In this document: one piece after another, positions 1-8,424 of the stretch
Layout: every line of letters starts with the position of its first letter
Numbering within the stretch: position 1 is the stretch's first letter
Assembly: GCA_900547005.1 (NCBI GenBank)
Contig: URER01000041.1
Span: forward strand, 1 to 23,625
Source of the DNA: an uncultured Prevotella sp.
GTDB taxonomy: Bacteria; Bacteroidota; Bacteroidia; Bacteroidales; Bacteroidaceae
Length of the DNA stretch: 23,625 nt
Direction: 5' to 3'
Notes under the pieces: model-generated
The model's input: only the letters and a program-made list of their open reading frames with translations
Told to the model about the DNA's origin: nothing
Database searches by the model: none
Translations under genes and position numbers: made by a program

Positions 1-19
1 ATTCTTATGAAAAAGTACT

Positions 20-155
20 CTGATTTTTTGCAACGGAGGCACTTTTGGAATTTTGAGTCACGAATTTTGAGTTTGAAGTTGGAATTTTTGAGGTCGAAAA
101 ATGGGCAACAATGAGTAACGAGACCTATATTTAACGTTCGTTAGCGCGAAAGGGC
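20..155 (+). repeat. Dispersed extragenic repeat, copy A
   Basis: This non-coding stretch matches 16734-16869 without gaps along about 136 bases, roughly 80% identical by eye. Shared blocks include an acggaggcacttttRgaatt block, a ttgaggtcgaaaaa block and cctatatttaacgttcgttagc. The last block holds the half-palindromic aacgtt core. The region is AT-rich, and the short reading frame crossing it on the minus strand has no credible protein features. From 156 to about 385 I see nothing else recognisable. The left edge of the window may cut the element. Whether it is a genome-wide family cannot be seen from one window. Confidence 0.7.
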
Positions 156-385
156 TGGATTTTGAAGAGGCTAAATTTGGTAAATAATATTTACAAAATA
201 CTTGAAAATCTAACTGGAAATATTGTATTTTCTGTTCTTCGTTGTGCACTTGTTGTAGATGGTGGAATATCGCGAAAAGAGCGTTTAGTATATACAGTTA
301 TACCTTAATATGTTATGAATTTTAAGGGGGATGATTTTTTGGATCTTTTATTAATAATGTTAGGATGCAAAATAGTGCATATAAC

Positions 386-413
386 AAAAGAGCCCGGCAA
401 ATTGTCGGACCCT
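386..413 (-). terminator. Probable intrinsic terminator of mscL
   Basis: Read on the minus strand, the RNA folds as GGGUCCG / CGGGCUC with G-U wobbles and further C-G and A-U pairs around a short AAUUU-like loop. A run of T residues (complement of 386-389) follows. It lies about 40 bases after the mscL stop codon. The stem is imperfect, so this is a likely terminator rather than a certain one. Confidence 0.55.
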
Positions 414-450
414 TTAATTATATAGCGTGTCTTATGTTTCGGTCGGCAAC

Positions 451-864
451 TTACTTCTGTTTCAGCAAATCGCGGATTTCAGTTAGCAATTTCTCCTCAG
501 CAGATGGGGCAGGAGGTGCGGCCGGAGTTTCTTCCTTCTTCTTCTTCGCGATATTGTTGATAAGTTTCACGAGCATGAACACACAGAACGCAACGATGAT
601 GAAGTCGATGGAAGTCTGTATGAAGTTGCCGTAATTGATGGTTGCTGCAGGCATTTCCACTCCTGCAATCTTCTCGGCAGGCAGCGTAACCTTCAGGTCA
701 GAGAAGTTAACTCCGCCAATCAGCCATCCGATAGGCGGCATCAGGATGTCGTCTACGATAGATGAGACGATTTTCCCGAATGCCCCTCCGATGATAACAC
801 CGACGGCCATATCAACCACATTTCCGCGTACTGCAAACTCTTTGAATTCTTTTATAAATCCCAT
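451..864 (-). CDS. mscL: Large-conductance mechanosensitive channel MscL
   Basis: The 137-residue product has the MscL signature. An N-terminal amphipathic helix (MGFIKEFKEF) is followed by the pore-lining first membrane segment (about residues 15-45, with GNVVDMAVGVIIGGAFG), a periplasmic loop, and a second membrane segment (about 83-103). A Lys-rich linker leads to a C-terminal helical bundle (LLTEIRDLL). The family forms an inner-membrane pentamer that opens under membrane tension to release solutes during osmotic downshock. Length is normal for the family. The linker carries an Ala/Pro-rich stretch (about 113-120), which is variable in homologues. It is monocistronic and transcribed divergently from gapA, with a -7 box just upstream and a terminator downstream. 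Confidence 0.97.
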   Translation of the reverse strand: MGFIKEFKEFAVRGNVVDMAVGVIIGGAFGKIVSSIVDDILMPPIGWLIGGVNFSDLKVTLPAEKIAGVEMPAATINYGNFIQTSIDFIIVAFCVFMLVKLINNIAKKKKEETPAAPPAPSAEEKLLTEIRDLLKQK

Positions 865-916
865 TGTCCTTAGTTTTTTTATATTATTTAATAGTGATTA
901 TTTTGCTTTTCTCGTG

Positions 917-924
917 CAAATATA
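917..924 (-). promoter_or_regulatory. -7 box of the mscL promoter
   Basis: The minus strand reads TATATTTG, a perfect fit to the Bacteroidetes TAnnTTTG -7 element, about 53 bases before the mscL start. I see no clear -33 TTG at the usual spacing, so the assignment rests on the -7 box and position. Confidence 0.5.
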
Positions 925-936
925 GAAAATATTTTG

Positions 937-944
937 TAACTTTG
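937..944 (+). promoter_or_regulatory. -7 box of the gapA promoter
   Basis: TAACTTTG fits TAnnTTTG and lies back-to-back with the mscL box, separated by 12 bases. A start just downstream would give gapA a leader of about 135 bases. No good -33 element is visible, and other promoters nearer the gene are possible. Confidence 0.45.
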
Positions 945-1087
945 CGCACGAAATAAAAGGAAATGCTGTTTTCGGCGATGTCTTTGAATGTTTGAAAGCT
1001 GAATTTGATGCACCGTAAGAGCGTTTATAGTTAGGATAATAGTTTTAAGTAGGTATATATTAAACCCTTTAATAAAAATAAAGTAAA

Positions 1088-2098
1088 ATGATTAAAATTG
1101 GTATTAACGGATTTGGCCGTATCGGTCGTTTCGTTTTCCGCGCTGCACAGACACGCGATGACATTCAGGTTGTAGGTATCAATGACCTTTGCCCGGTAGA
1201 CTACTTGGCTTATATGCTGAAGTATGACACTATGCACGGTGCATTCCAGGGAACAATCGAGGCTGATGTTGAGAACAGCAAGCTGATTGTTAACGGTAAG
1301 GAAATCCGCGTAACAGCTGAGCGCAACCCTGCTGACTTGAAGTGGAACGAGGTTGAGGCTGAGTATGTTGTTGAGTCAACTGGTCTCTTCCTGACACAGG
1401 AGAAGGCACAGGCTCACATCGATGCTGGTGCTAAGTACGTAGTTATGTCAGCTCCTTCAAAGGATGCTACTCCTATGTTCGTTTGCGGTGTAAACTTTGA
1501 CAAGTATGAGAAGGGTACACAGTTTGTTTCTAACGCATCTTGCACAACAAACTGCTTGGCTCCTATCGCTAAGGTTCTGAACGACAAGTTCGGTATCACA
1601 GACGGTCTTATGACTACTGTTCACTCTACAACAGCTACACAGAAGACTGTTGACGGACCTTCAATGAAGGACTGGCGTGGTGGTCGTGCTGCTTCTGGCA
1701 ACATCATCCCTTCTTCTACTGGTGCTGCTAAGGCTGTAGGTAAGGTTATTCCTGAGCTGAACGGTAAGCTGACTGGTATGTCAATGCGTGTTCCTACTCT
1801 TGACGTTTCTGTTGTTGACTTGACAGTAAACCTCGCTAAGCCGGCTACATACGCTGAGATTTGCGCAGCTATGAAGGAAGCTTCTGAGGGTGAGTTGGCA
1901 GGTGTTCTGGGTTACACAGAGGATGCAGTTGTTTCTTCTGACTTCCTGGGCGACACTCGTACATCTATCTTCGACGCTAAGGCTGGTATCGCTTTGACTG
2001 ATACTTTCGTTAAGGTAGTTTCTTGGTACGATAACGAGATCGGTTACTCTAACAAGGTTCTCGAGCTCATCGCACACATGAAGAAGGTTAACGGTTAA
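1088..2098 (+). CDS. gapA: Glyceraldehyde-3-phosphate dehydrogenase, type I
   Basis: Full-length 336-residue glycolytic GAPDH, which oxidises glyceraldehyde-3-phosphate to 1,3-bisphosphoglycerate with NAD+ in the cytosol. The Rossmann start GINGFGRIGR is at residues 6-14, and D33 follows the second beta strand, as expected for NAD+ preference. The catalytic motif SNASCTTNC places the nucleophile at C152, and H179 is the base. The C-terminal SWYDNEIGYSNKV motif is intact. Codon use is strongly biased towards GCT, GTT, TCT and AAG compared with neighbours, as expected for a highly expressed gene. It stands alone, with a strong terminator 80 bases downstream. Confidence 0.98.
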   Translation: MIKIGINGFGRIGRFVFRAAQTRDDIQVVGINDLCPVDYLAYMLKYDTMHGAFQGTIEADVENSKLIVNGKEIRVTAERNPADLKWNEVEAEYVVESTGLFLTQEKAQAHIDAGAKYVVMSAPSKDATPMFVCGVNFDKYEKGTQFVSNASCTTNCLAPIAKVLNDKFGITDGLMTTVHSTTATQKTVDGPSMKDWRGGRAASGNIIPSSTGAAKAVGKVIPELNGKLTGMSMRVPTLDVSVVDLTVNLAKPATYAEICAAMKEASEGELAGVLGYTEDAVVSSDFLGDTRTSIFDAKAGIALTDTFVKVVSWYDNEIGYSNKVLELIAHMKKVNG

Positions 2099-2176
2099 TT
2101 CGTAACCATAAAACATAGTGGGGCTTGAACTTGTTTCGGGCCATGCGGCAAATTAACGGTCGCGCCACTGAATTTT

Positions 2177-2219
2177 TCCGGCATATATTTCAGCAATGAA
2201 ATCTATGCCGGATTTTTTT
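2177..2219 (+). terminator. Intrinsic terminator of gapA
   Basis: The arms tccggcata and tatgccgga pair perfectly. They enclose a second stem, atttca/tgaaat, capped by a GCAA tetraloop. Seven T residues follow. This is a textbook Rho-independent terminator about 80 bases after the gapA stop. Confidence 0.93.
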
Positions 2220-2306
2220 GTTCCCGGCTTTTTGCTGTTATGAAATAAGAATTATGGGATGTGGGCAGGCTTCGTGTTCCTGTGTCGGAGTGATTCTTAA
2301 AGGCGT

Positions 2307-2353
2307 GAAAATAAAAAAGAGGTTATATCACAAACGCGTGATTATAACCTCTT
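2307..2353 (-). terminator. Intrinsic terminator of the ferritin gene
   Basis: An 11-bp perfect stem (aagaggttata / tataacctctt) is followed on the minus strand by TTTTTTATTTT. It lies 38 bases beyond the ferritin stop codon. Confidence 0.9.
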
Positions 2354-2390
2354 GTATTATTAGACACTTTGATGTGTCGGTTGAGTTGGC

Positions 2391-2912
2391 CTATTCTGCT
2401 CCGCTGAGTTGCGCTGTCTGTACGTATGTGCGAGCTGCAAGTTCCTTGTCGAGCATATACTGGCCGTAGCCGTTGTCGCCAATCATTCTCAGTTTGTCGA
2501 TGATGTTCTGAGCATTTTCCTCTTCCTCAACCTGCTCGTCGATGAACCATTTCAGCATACTCTGAGTTGCGAAATCATTCTCCTCAACTGCCAAAGCATA
2601 CAGATTGTTGATAAGAGATGTAACCTTCTGCTCATGTTTCAGAGTCTCCTCGAACACTTCGAGTGTTGATTTCCACTCAGTGGGAACTGCATCAATAGGA
2701 GCGAGAGTTACGCGGCCGCCACGTGCTACGACGTAGTTGTAGAATATCTTTGCGTGGTCTTGCTCTTCCTTGAATTGAATTTCATACCAGTTTGCTGTAC
2801 CTTCGCGACCCTCTGCGTGGCAGTATGCCGCCATTGAAAGATAAAGATAAGCTGACCAAAGTTCGGCATTGATTTGGGCATTGATAGCCTCTTCGATTTT
2901 CTTGTTCAACAT
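2391..2912 (-). CDS. ftnA: Bacterial non-haem ferritin
   Basis: The 173-residue four-helix-bundle protein fits bacterial FtnA along its whole length. The ferroxidase ligands fall at the same numbers as in the E. coli family member: E17, E50, H53, E94, Q127 and E130, with Y24 beside the site. The motif EEQDHAKIF (about 49-57) is intact. The protein oxidises Fe(II) and stores iron in a 24-subunit shell in the cytosol. No Met haem ligand typical of bacterioferritin stands out, so non-haem ferritin is preferred. The gene is monocistronic, with its own promoter and terminator. I see no obvious regulator operator. Confidence 0.96.
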   Translation of the reverse strand: MLNKKIEEAINAQINAELWSAYLYLSMAAYCHAEGREGTANWYEIQFKEEQDHAKIFYNYVVARGGRVTLAPIDAVPTEWKSTLEVFEETLKHEQKVTSLINNLYALAVEENDFATQSMLKWFIDEQVEEEENAQNIIDKLRMIGDNGYGQYMLDKELAARTYVQTAQLSGAE

Positions 2913-2955
2913 TTTCTATTAGTTTTTTAAAGTTTAATACTGTTATCTATGTACG

Positions 2956-2986
2956 CAAAGGTATAGAGAATAATTCAAAAGCCCAA
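2956..2986 (-). promoter_or_regulatory. Promoter of the ferritin gene
   Basis: On the minus strand a TTG (2986-2984) is separated by exactly 20 bases from TACCTTTG (2963-2956). This matches the Bacteroidetes -33/-7 arrangement and predicts a leader of about 40 bases. Confidence 0.65.
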
Positions 2987-3139
2987 GATTTTGAGGTAAA
3001 AAATATTGCTTTTTATACTATATTATATATGAGGATGCTACAGATGAAAGTCTGACGGATATGGCGGGACGTTCTTTAGAAAAAGCGGCGGAGATTCCAA
3101 AAAGTCTATACTGTCGTGGCTAATTTCACGGATTTTATA

Positions 3140-3147
3140 TAATTTTG
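3140..3147 (+). promoter_or_regulatory. -7 box upstream of the pseudouridine synthase gene
   Basis: TAATTTTG fits TAnnTTTG and sits 20 bases before the start codon, giving a very short leader. The -33 region is weak. Confidence 0.5.
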
Positions 3148-3167
3148 CAGCAGGAAAGAGAATTGAT

Positions 3168-4061
3168 ATGAAATCGAATATATGCAATAATCAAAATCGC
3201 TACGACCATTATGTGGTGAAAAAGGAAGCGAATCTTTTGGATTGGCTTCTTGAGAATATCGGTAAAAGTAAGTCGAAGACCAAAGCTACGTTGCAGGGTA
3301 GGGGCATAAAGGTGAACGGAAAGGTTGTTACGCAATTTGATTTTATGCTGAAACCGGGCATGAAAGTGGCTGTGAGCCAGACAAAACGCAACAATCAGGG
3401 CTTTAAGAGCCGTTATGTGAAGATTGTTTATGAAGACCGCTATCTTGTTGTCGTGGAGAAGAATATCGGCATTTTGTCGATGGCGGCAGGCCATTCCTCG
3501 CTCAATGTGAAGTCGGTGCTTGATGATTATTTCCATAAATCACGTCAGACGTGTCGCGCCCATGTTGTTCATAGGCTTGACCGTGATACCAGCGGCCTGA
3601 TGATATATGCTAAGGATATGCAGACGGAGCAGATTTTGGAGCACGAATGGCACGATATTGTCTACGATAGGCGTTATGTGGCCGTGGTTAGCGGGGAGAT
3701 GGAAGATGATGAGGGAACTATCGCCAACTGGCTGAAAGACAATAAAGCATACGTTACCTATTCATCTCCGGTGGATAACGGGGGCAAATACGCGGTAACA
3801 CATTTCCACACTCTCGACCGTACCACAGACCATTCGCTTGTGGAATACCGTCTGGAGACGGGCCGGAAGAATCAGATTCGCGTCCATTCTGCCGATATGG
3901 GACATCCAGTTTGTGGCGATATTAAGTATGGAAACGGCGACGACCCGGTGCATCGCCTGTGCCTGCACGCTTATGTCTTGTGCTTCTATCATCCGATAAC
4001 GCATGAGCGTATGGAGTTTGAGAGCCAGATTCCGGCCGCTTTCCGACAATTATTTAAGTAG
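3168..4061 (+). CDS. RluA-family RNA pseudouridine synthase
   Basis: The 297-residue protein begins with an S4 RNA-binding domain (about residues 20-70, LLDWLLENIGKSKSKTKATL then GIKVNGK). A catalytic domain of the RluA/RluD family follows. HRLDRDTSG at 135-143 holds the catalytic aspartate D138, and the later LETGRKNQIRVH motif is also typical. The enzyme isomerises specific uridines in rRNA or tRNA. It is of normal length for the RluD-like subgroup, but the target cannot be read from sequence, so no symbol is given. The nearest -7 box is 20 bases upstream of the chosen ATG, which leaves no room for an earlier start. A small membrane-protein gene begins 24 bases after its stop. Confidence 0.94.
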   Translation: MKSNICNNQNRYDHYVVKKEANLLDWLLENIGKSKSKTKATLQGRGIKVNGKVVTQFDFMLKPGMKVAVSQTKRNNQGFKSRYVKIVYEDRYLVVVEKNIGILSMAAGHSSLNVKSVLDDYFHKSRQTCRAHVVHRLDRDTSGLMIYAKDMQTEQILEHEWHDIVYDRRYVAVVSGEMEDDEGTIANWLKDNKAYVTYSSPVDNGGKYAVTHFHTLDRTTDHSLVEYRLETGRKNQIRVHSADMGHPVCGDIKYGNGDDPVHRLCLHAYVLCFYHPITHERMEFESQIPAAFRQLFK

Positions 4062-4085
4062 TTTTCCTTAGAATTAAATCGAATA

Positions 4086-4268
4086 ATGAATAATTTTGAA
4101 TATTATATAGGCGTACTTGCCGCAATAGTCATAGGCGTTTTTATTATAAAGAAAATCACAGGATGCCTTTTCCGCTTGATAGTCATTGTTGTGCTGATAG
4201 CCATTCTTGCTTATTTGGGATATAAGATGGGGTACATAGGCAATCCTGCAGATTGCTTTAAGATGTAA
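4086..4268 (+). CDS. Small two-segment membrane protein, function unknown
   Basis: This 60-residue frame starts 24 bases after the pseudouridine synthase stop and is probably co-transcribed with it. It holds two hydrophobic stretches, about residues 6-21 (YIGVLAAIVIGVFII) and 29-46, separated by a short basic turn with KKITGCLFR. The tail GNPADCFKM is polar. I do not recognise a family. The overlapping minus-strand frame has no such pattern and crosses into the HD gene, so this strand is preferred. The reality of the gene rests on its membrane pattern and operon position only. Confidence 0.55.
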   Translation: MNNFEYYIGVLAAIVIGVFIIKKITGCLFRLIVIVVLIAILAYLGYKMGYIGNPADCFKM

Positions 4269-4290
4269 AAAACAGCTTTTTTCTTGAATA

Positions 4291-4932
4291 TCAGCGACTC
4301 TCTTCATCGAACAGCCGGTCGAAAAACTTTCTCAATTCCTCAGGTTGGGCGATGATTTCGCGTATTTGTTTTAGCTTTTTAGCGTTGGGGGAGTTTGGAA
4401 TCCAAAGTTTGATATATCCGTTTATCGAGTATTTATTGTCCATGTGAGTAAGGAATCTCTCCCACTGCTGCTCCCGGTTCATATCCGGATAGTGGTCGAG
4501 ACCGAACTCAATGGTGCGCCTGAACACCATTTCCGGTTCCATATCACGGTCAGCCTCGGCCACAATCTTACCGTATATGCTTCTCGGAGCGTGAGATGCC
4601 GAAGCGCGATGGTCCTCTACGGCCTCCTTCATAATCTTTATTTGTTCTGGTGAAAACCATCTTTTCAGTCTTGCATCCGCCGTCAGAATCTTTCCGCTTG
4701 TGATGTGGTGTATCGCCCGAGGTCCCTCAAGCCCCAAGTCATGGTATGCTGCAATGGTGTATGCCATATTTATGTCAGCCCCGATTTCCTTTGCTATTTC
4801 AATCGAACGGCTTATGACCCGTGTTACGTGAGTCAGGTTATGAGCCTTGTCGAATTCGGTGTATCGGGGCAGCACCGATGTCTCCACAAACTCCATTAAA
4901 TCGAGGCTGATATGTGCGTTGTTGTCTGTCAT
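4291..4932 (-). CDS. HD-domain hydrolase
   Basis: The 213-residue cytosolic protein has the HD metal-binding pattern. H35 lies in the HVTRV motif, the HD pair is H64-D65 in AAYHDLGL, H108 lies in EDHRAS, and D128 lies in AEADRD. HD proteins are metal-dependent phosphohydrolases acting on nucleotides or cyclic nucleotides. This one resembles the stand-alone single-domain group with a further HHI motif near residue 75, and the substrate cannot be inferred. The C-terminal third is helical and charged. It converges on the small membrane gene, with only 22 bases between stops, and diverges from menA. Confidence 0.88.
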   Translation of the reverse strand: MTDNNAHISLDLMEFVETSVLPRYTEFDKAHNLTHVTRVISRSIEIAKEIGADINMAYTIAAYHDLGLEGPRAIHHITSGKILTADARLKRWFSPEQIKIMKEAVEDHRASASHAPRSIYGKIVAEADRDMEPEMVFRRTIEFGLDHYPDMNREQQWERFLTHMDNKYSINGYIKLWIPNSPNAKKLKQIREIIAQPEELRKFFDRLFDEESR

Positions 4933-4949
4933 AAAGTTGGTTTATATTA

Positions 4950-4957
4950 CAAAGATA
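4950..4957 (-). promoter_or_regulatory. -7 box of the HD hydrolase gene
   Basis: The minus strand reads TATCTTTG, a TAnnTTTG box 18 bases before the start codon. No convincing -33 TTG is visible. Confidence 0.5.
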
Positions 4958-5011
4958 GTGTTTTTCTTGCATACTTTTCGTATATAGGGCCACTTTTTCA
5001 AACTTATTGGT

Positions 5012-5019
5012 TAATTTTG
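5012..5019 (+). promoter_or_regulatory. -7 box of the menA gene
   Basis: TAATTTTG lies 27 bases before the menA start and diverges from the HD-gene promoter. The -33 region is weak. Confidence 0.45.
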
Positions 5020-5046
5020 TGGCTGCAAACAGATATATAACAGCAA

Positions 5047-5949
5047 ATGGAAGTATTTATTAATGTGAGACAAAACAGCGCGCGCGCATGGTATCTTGCC
5101 GCCCGCCCTAAGACGTTGAGCGGTGCAGCAGTACCGGTTATGATTGGTGCGGCCTTAGCTTGGGCCGACATTGGCGTTGAAGGCTTTCGTGTGTTGCCTG
5201 CTGTCTTGTGTTTTTTGTTCGCGTTTATAATGCAGATTGATGCCAATTTCGTAAACGATTATTTTGATTGCGTGCGCGGAAATGACGATGAGACACGCCT
5301 CGGTCCGAAGCGAGCCTGCGCCCAAAAATGGGTAACGATGCGTGCTATGCGTATTGCAATAGCGTTCACCACCATACTGGCGTGTGCCGTTGGCTTGCCT
5401 TTAGTGCTTTATGGAGGTCTGACGATGATATTGGTAGGGGCGATATGCGTGCTGTTCTGCTTCCTCTACACCACAGTCCTCAGCTATCACGGCATGGGCG
5501 ATGCTTTAGTGTTGGTATTCTTCGGTATCGTTCCTGTTACGATGACGTATTTCCTGCAAACCGAGACAGTGAGCCTAGAAGCCTTGCTGGCCTCCATTGC
5601 GTGCGGTATTGTCATTGATACGCTGCTGCTTGTGAATAACTATCGGGATATAGATAATGACAGGCGGAAAGGCAAAAACACACTCGTGGTGCGTCTCGGG
5701 GCGCAGCGTTCCCGTCGCTTGTATTTCTATTGCGGATATGTTGCCTGCATGATTGGTGGTATCTTCTATTTCAACGGCCATCATTTGGCGTTTGAATTGC
5801 CTATTATTTACATCCTGCTCCACACTCAAACCTACAATGAGATGATACGCATAAACAAAGGAGCGGCCTTGAACCGTGTACTTGGCAAGACCGCTCGCAA
5901 TATGTTTGTTTATGGATTACTCGTCAGTTTGGGGCTTATTCTCTCGTAA
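5047..5949 (+). CDS. menA: 1,4-dihydroxy-2-naphthoate polyprenyltransferase (UbiA superfamily)
   Basis: This 300-residue integral membrane protein transfers a polyprenyl chain to dihydroxynaphthoate, the membrane step of menaquinone synthesis. It has about eight hydrophobic segments and both Asp-rich Mg-diphosphate motifs of UbiA enzymes: NDYFDCVRGNDD at about 70-81 and NNYRDIDNDRRKGKNTL at about 197-213. The N-terminal WYLAARPKTLSGAAVPV is typical of MenA rather than UbiA or the haem O synthase CyoE/CtaB. No other men genes are in the window. It ends at a very strong shared terminator. Confidence 0.92.
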   Translation: MEVFINVRQNSARAWYLAARPKTLSGAAVPVMIGAALAWADIGVEGFRVLPAVLCFLFAFIMQIDANFVNDYFDCVRGNDDETRLGPKRACAQKWVTMRAMRIAIAFTTILACAVGLPLVLYGGLTMILVGAICVLFCFLYTTVLSYHGMGDALVLVFFGIVPVTMTYFLQTETVSLEALLASIACGIVIDTLLLVNNYRDIDNDRRKGKNTLVVRLGAQRSRRLYFYCGYVACMIGGIFYFNGHHLAFELPIIYILLHTQTYNEMIRINKGAALNRVLGKTARNMFVYGLLVSLGLILS

Positions 5950-5992
5950 GATTAGAGGAAAGAGGTTGAAGATTAGAGGTAAGAGAAATGCA

Positions 5993-6055
5993 AACTGCCC
6001 GTTTTATTACTCGGAGATAGTTCTCTGTGTAATAAAACGGGCAGTTATTATTTTA
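5993..6055. terminator. Strong bidirectional terminator between menA and the porin gene
   Basis: The arms at 5993-6010 and 6029-6046 are perfect 18-base complements (aactgcccgttttattac and its reverse complement) around an 18-base loop. On the plus strand attatttt follows, and the minus side is also T-rich. It lies between two convergent genes and can serve both. Just before it, a 17-base motif (aagattagaggaaagag) occurs twice with one mismatch (5948-5964 and 5969-5985). Confidence 0.9.
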
Positions 6056-6078
6056 CCGGTTCAATGTAGATGTAGCTT

Positions 6079-8424
6079 TTAGTTGAAGAAATTCCAACTC
6101 AAACCGAAACGTATAATTCTTTGATTTAGCGGGTAATGCGGCGTAAGGAAATACTCTCCGCCCTCGCTGTAATTCACGTGGCTCATCATAACGAAGAATC
6201 TCGTGTTCTTCAAGTGGAAGTTCGCGTAAGCGTTCACTATCGGATAAGCGCCCGTCTTTACGCGTATGTCAGGATTTTCCTGTACGGCATACTGTCCGAG
6301 AGCAGGGCTGTATTCCGGCGCATAATATTTAGAGAAGTATCTGACATCGGCTCCAAAATCGCATTTCAGCACTTTGGCAATCTTGAAACGGATGAATAGA
6401 TTGCTGTAAATGTTCAATTTCGGCACGGCTATGACATCTTCCTTGCTCGAGGTCTGATAAGTCAGTTGGTTCTCCCAATTCAGTATTCCCAATCTGAAAT
6501 CTTGGTTCAGCTGAACAGTGAATAGGTTTACGGCATCGCCACACTGTCGCGCTTCCACAGCGTTGTTTATGCGCATGAGGTTATCGCTGTTCTCGACGAG
6601 GTCGTATGACATACCCAAATAACTGTAATTCTTGACATTATCCACCGCCACGCGTAGTCTCGTGCGGGTTTTCTTTATGCTCAGTTGTCCCTCTATGCGT
6701 GTGTGAACGAGGTCGTCGAAGTTCTCGTTATCCCACCAAAAATGCTTCGATTGGTAATGGCTGTAATAGAACGACGACGGTTTCTTGTGGAAGAAGCCCC
6801 TTGCCGCCAGTTGCACAGTATCGCCGAAGAGTTTGAAATTCAGGTCGGCATCAGCGTCAATGTTTATCATTCCCGCATCTTCGCCGGCCACGCCGATTTC
6901 TCCAGTAACGTTATAGTGCAACAGTTTGCCGTCCCTTTTACGCAGTTGTCCGCCCACGGTAACGACATTTTCATTGAACGACTTATACGAACCATCGGTT
7001 TCCGGTAAAGAGAAATGGCGCAGTTCGTGAGTAGCGAACACCTTCAATCCGGCTTTTGCCCACTTGTTGAAGCCTTCGAGCAGAGCCACGGCAAACGTGT
7101 TCTTGAGCGCCCAATGACGTGTCTTGTCGTATATAGAGTCGCCCCCGAACTTACCGATGTTCTCGTATGTGTTGAGATAATAGTCTGTCGGCGTGTCGTA
7201 TGCCTGATATATACGTCTGTAATTGTCGAATTTTGCAGTATGTATGAAGCTCGTAACGGGTACATACTCATCTTTCATCCATACCGTATCCTCCTTTTCC
7301 GTACTCTTGGCAGCAAGCAGACTGTCAGCAGCAGTTTTGCCGTCAACGATGATACGGCCGTTATCCGTTTTCGCATCCCGGCTTGGAGCTACTCCTATGA
7401 TTTTAGCGTCGGCCGGCCTTCCTTTTGACTTAACTTCATTATCGTATTCTTCCTCGTCAAAGTCCTCGCCGTTTTCCATTGCCCTGCGCCTTGCTTTGTC
7501 TTTTGCCTCTTTAGCGTCCTGCTCTTTCTTGGCTTTGATAGCAAACTTGCGAGCCTCTATCTCGTCCTTTGTCATGGGCACTTTGCGCTTGAATCCGAGG
7601 CTGTATCGATGATTGAAGAAGATGTGCTGATTGTCGTTGCGGTTCCAGTTCTGTTGCAACACGGTGGGTATTTCCTCCTCGGTATAGCTCTCGTTGAAGC
7701 TCTCCGGATGCAAAATATAATCGTCATTGGCTATACCTCCGTTCTCGCTGACCTTCTGATGATTTGTAGACATGAGCAGGTGGGCCTGATAGCGGTCGCC
7801 GAGATACGAGCCGAAAAGAGTGTAATTGAAGTGAGAAGTATTCTGGTTTGAGTAATACCCGCGTCCGTAGATATAATCGAACTTCATTCCCAAGCCGAGT
7901 TTTTTGCCCGCATTAACGGCAAAAAGCGCCTTTAAGTGGTCTTCGCCGTTTGTTCTGCTGCCCGCCGTATTATATGAAATATTGGTTATAGGCGACAGGG
8001 TATTGGTGAAATGGAAGTCGCTTACCGGCGTTAAGAAAAAGTCGTAAGGGTCAGTAAAGAATGCGTTGGTAGCATCAATGCGGTCGATGAATATTCTGTT
8101 TATGCGTGGTGAACCGACATTGCCGAGTGTGTTGTATTCGCCACGTAGTCCCGTAGTGAAGATGGTATTCATGAACATGGGCGACAACGTGTCGGGCACG
8201 GCCTCACGCCTGTCGCCGAAACGCTCGTCAATGGTCCACACTTTCAGTCCGCGCGGTATCTCTTTGTGCCGGCTCTGAATACTGTCCGAGCGTCCGAAAT
8301 TCTTGTCTTCCTGATATCCTGCGGCCGTGAATGTGCCGTCATCCCTTAACTGATTGAAATTTTGTGCGATGCCAAGCAGTGGCAATGCCGTTAAAAATAA
8401 TAAAGTGGAGAGTCTATTCTTCAT
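6079..8424 (-). CDS. Putative outer-membrane porin (Bacteroidetes porin family)
   Basis: From the ATG at 8424 the product is 781 residues with a signal peptide (MKNRLSTLLFLTALPLLGIAQ). The mature protein is rich in alternating aromatic and polar strands and ends in SWNFFN, the aromatic C-terminus used by the outer-membrane assembly machinery. The N-terminal LRDDGTFTAAG region and overall strand pattern resemble the Bacteroidetes 'putative porin' family. An earlier in-frame ATG at 8448 would add eight residues before the signal peptide. The start at 8424 is preferred because it overlaps the upstream stop as ATGA. A highly charged Lys/Glu/Asp-rich insert occupies about residues 283-337, which is odd inside a barrel. 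It is the third gene of an operon. Confidence 0.82.
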   Translation of the reverse strand: MKNRLSTLLFLTALPLLGIAQNFNQLRDDGTFTAAGYQEDKNFGRSDSIQSRHKEIPRGLKVWTIDERFGDRREAVPDTLSPMFMNTIFTTGLRGEYNTLGNVGSPRINRIFIDRIDATNAFFTDPYDFFLTPVSDFHFTNTLSPITNISYNTAGSRTNGEDHLKALFAVNAGKKLGLGMKFDYIYGRGYYSNQNTSHFNYTLFGSYLGDRYQAHLLMSTNHQKVSENGGIANDDYILHPESFNESYTEEEIPTVLQQNWNRNDNQHIFFNHRYSLGFKRKVPMTKDEIEARKFAIKAKKEQDAKEAKDKARRRAMENGEDFDEEEYDNEVKSKGRPADAKIIGVAPSRDAKTDNGRIIVDGKTAADSLLAAKSTEKEDTVWMKDEYVPVTSFIHTAKFDNYRRIYQAYDTPTDYYLNTYENIGKFGGDSIYDKTRHWALKNTFAVALLEGFNKWAKAGLKVFATHELRHFSLPETDGSYKSFNENVVTVGGQLRKRDGKLLHYNVTGEIGVAGEDAGMINIDADADLNFKLFGDTVQLAARGFFHKKPSSFYYSHYQSKHFWWDNENFDDLVHTRIEGQLSIKKTRTRLRVAVDNVKNYSYLGMSYDLVENSDNLMRINNAVEARQCGDAVNLFTVQLNQDFRLGILNWENQLTYQTSSKEDVIAVPKLNIYSNLFIRFKIAKVLKCDFGADVRYFSKYYAPEYSPALGQYAVQENPDIRVKTGAYPIVNAYANFHLKNTRFFVMMSHVNYSEGGEYFLTPHYPLNQRIIRFGLSWNFFN

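Noticed and set aside
58..249. 63-residue minus-strand frame in the left repeat region
   Set aside because: No signal, domain or promoter, and its sequence lies within the dispersed repeat.
4262..4290. Terminator between the small membrane gene and the HD gene
   Set aside because: Only an aaaaa-cagc-ttttt A-T stem is present, too weak to call.
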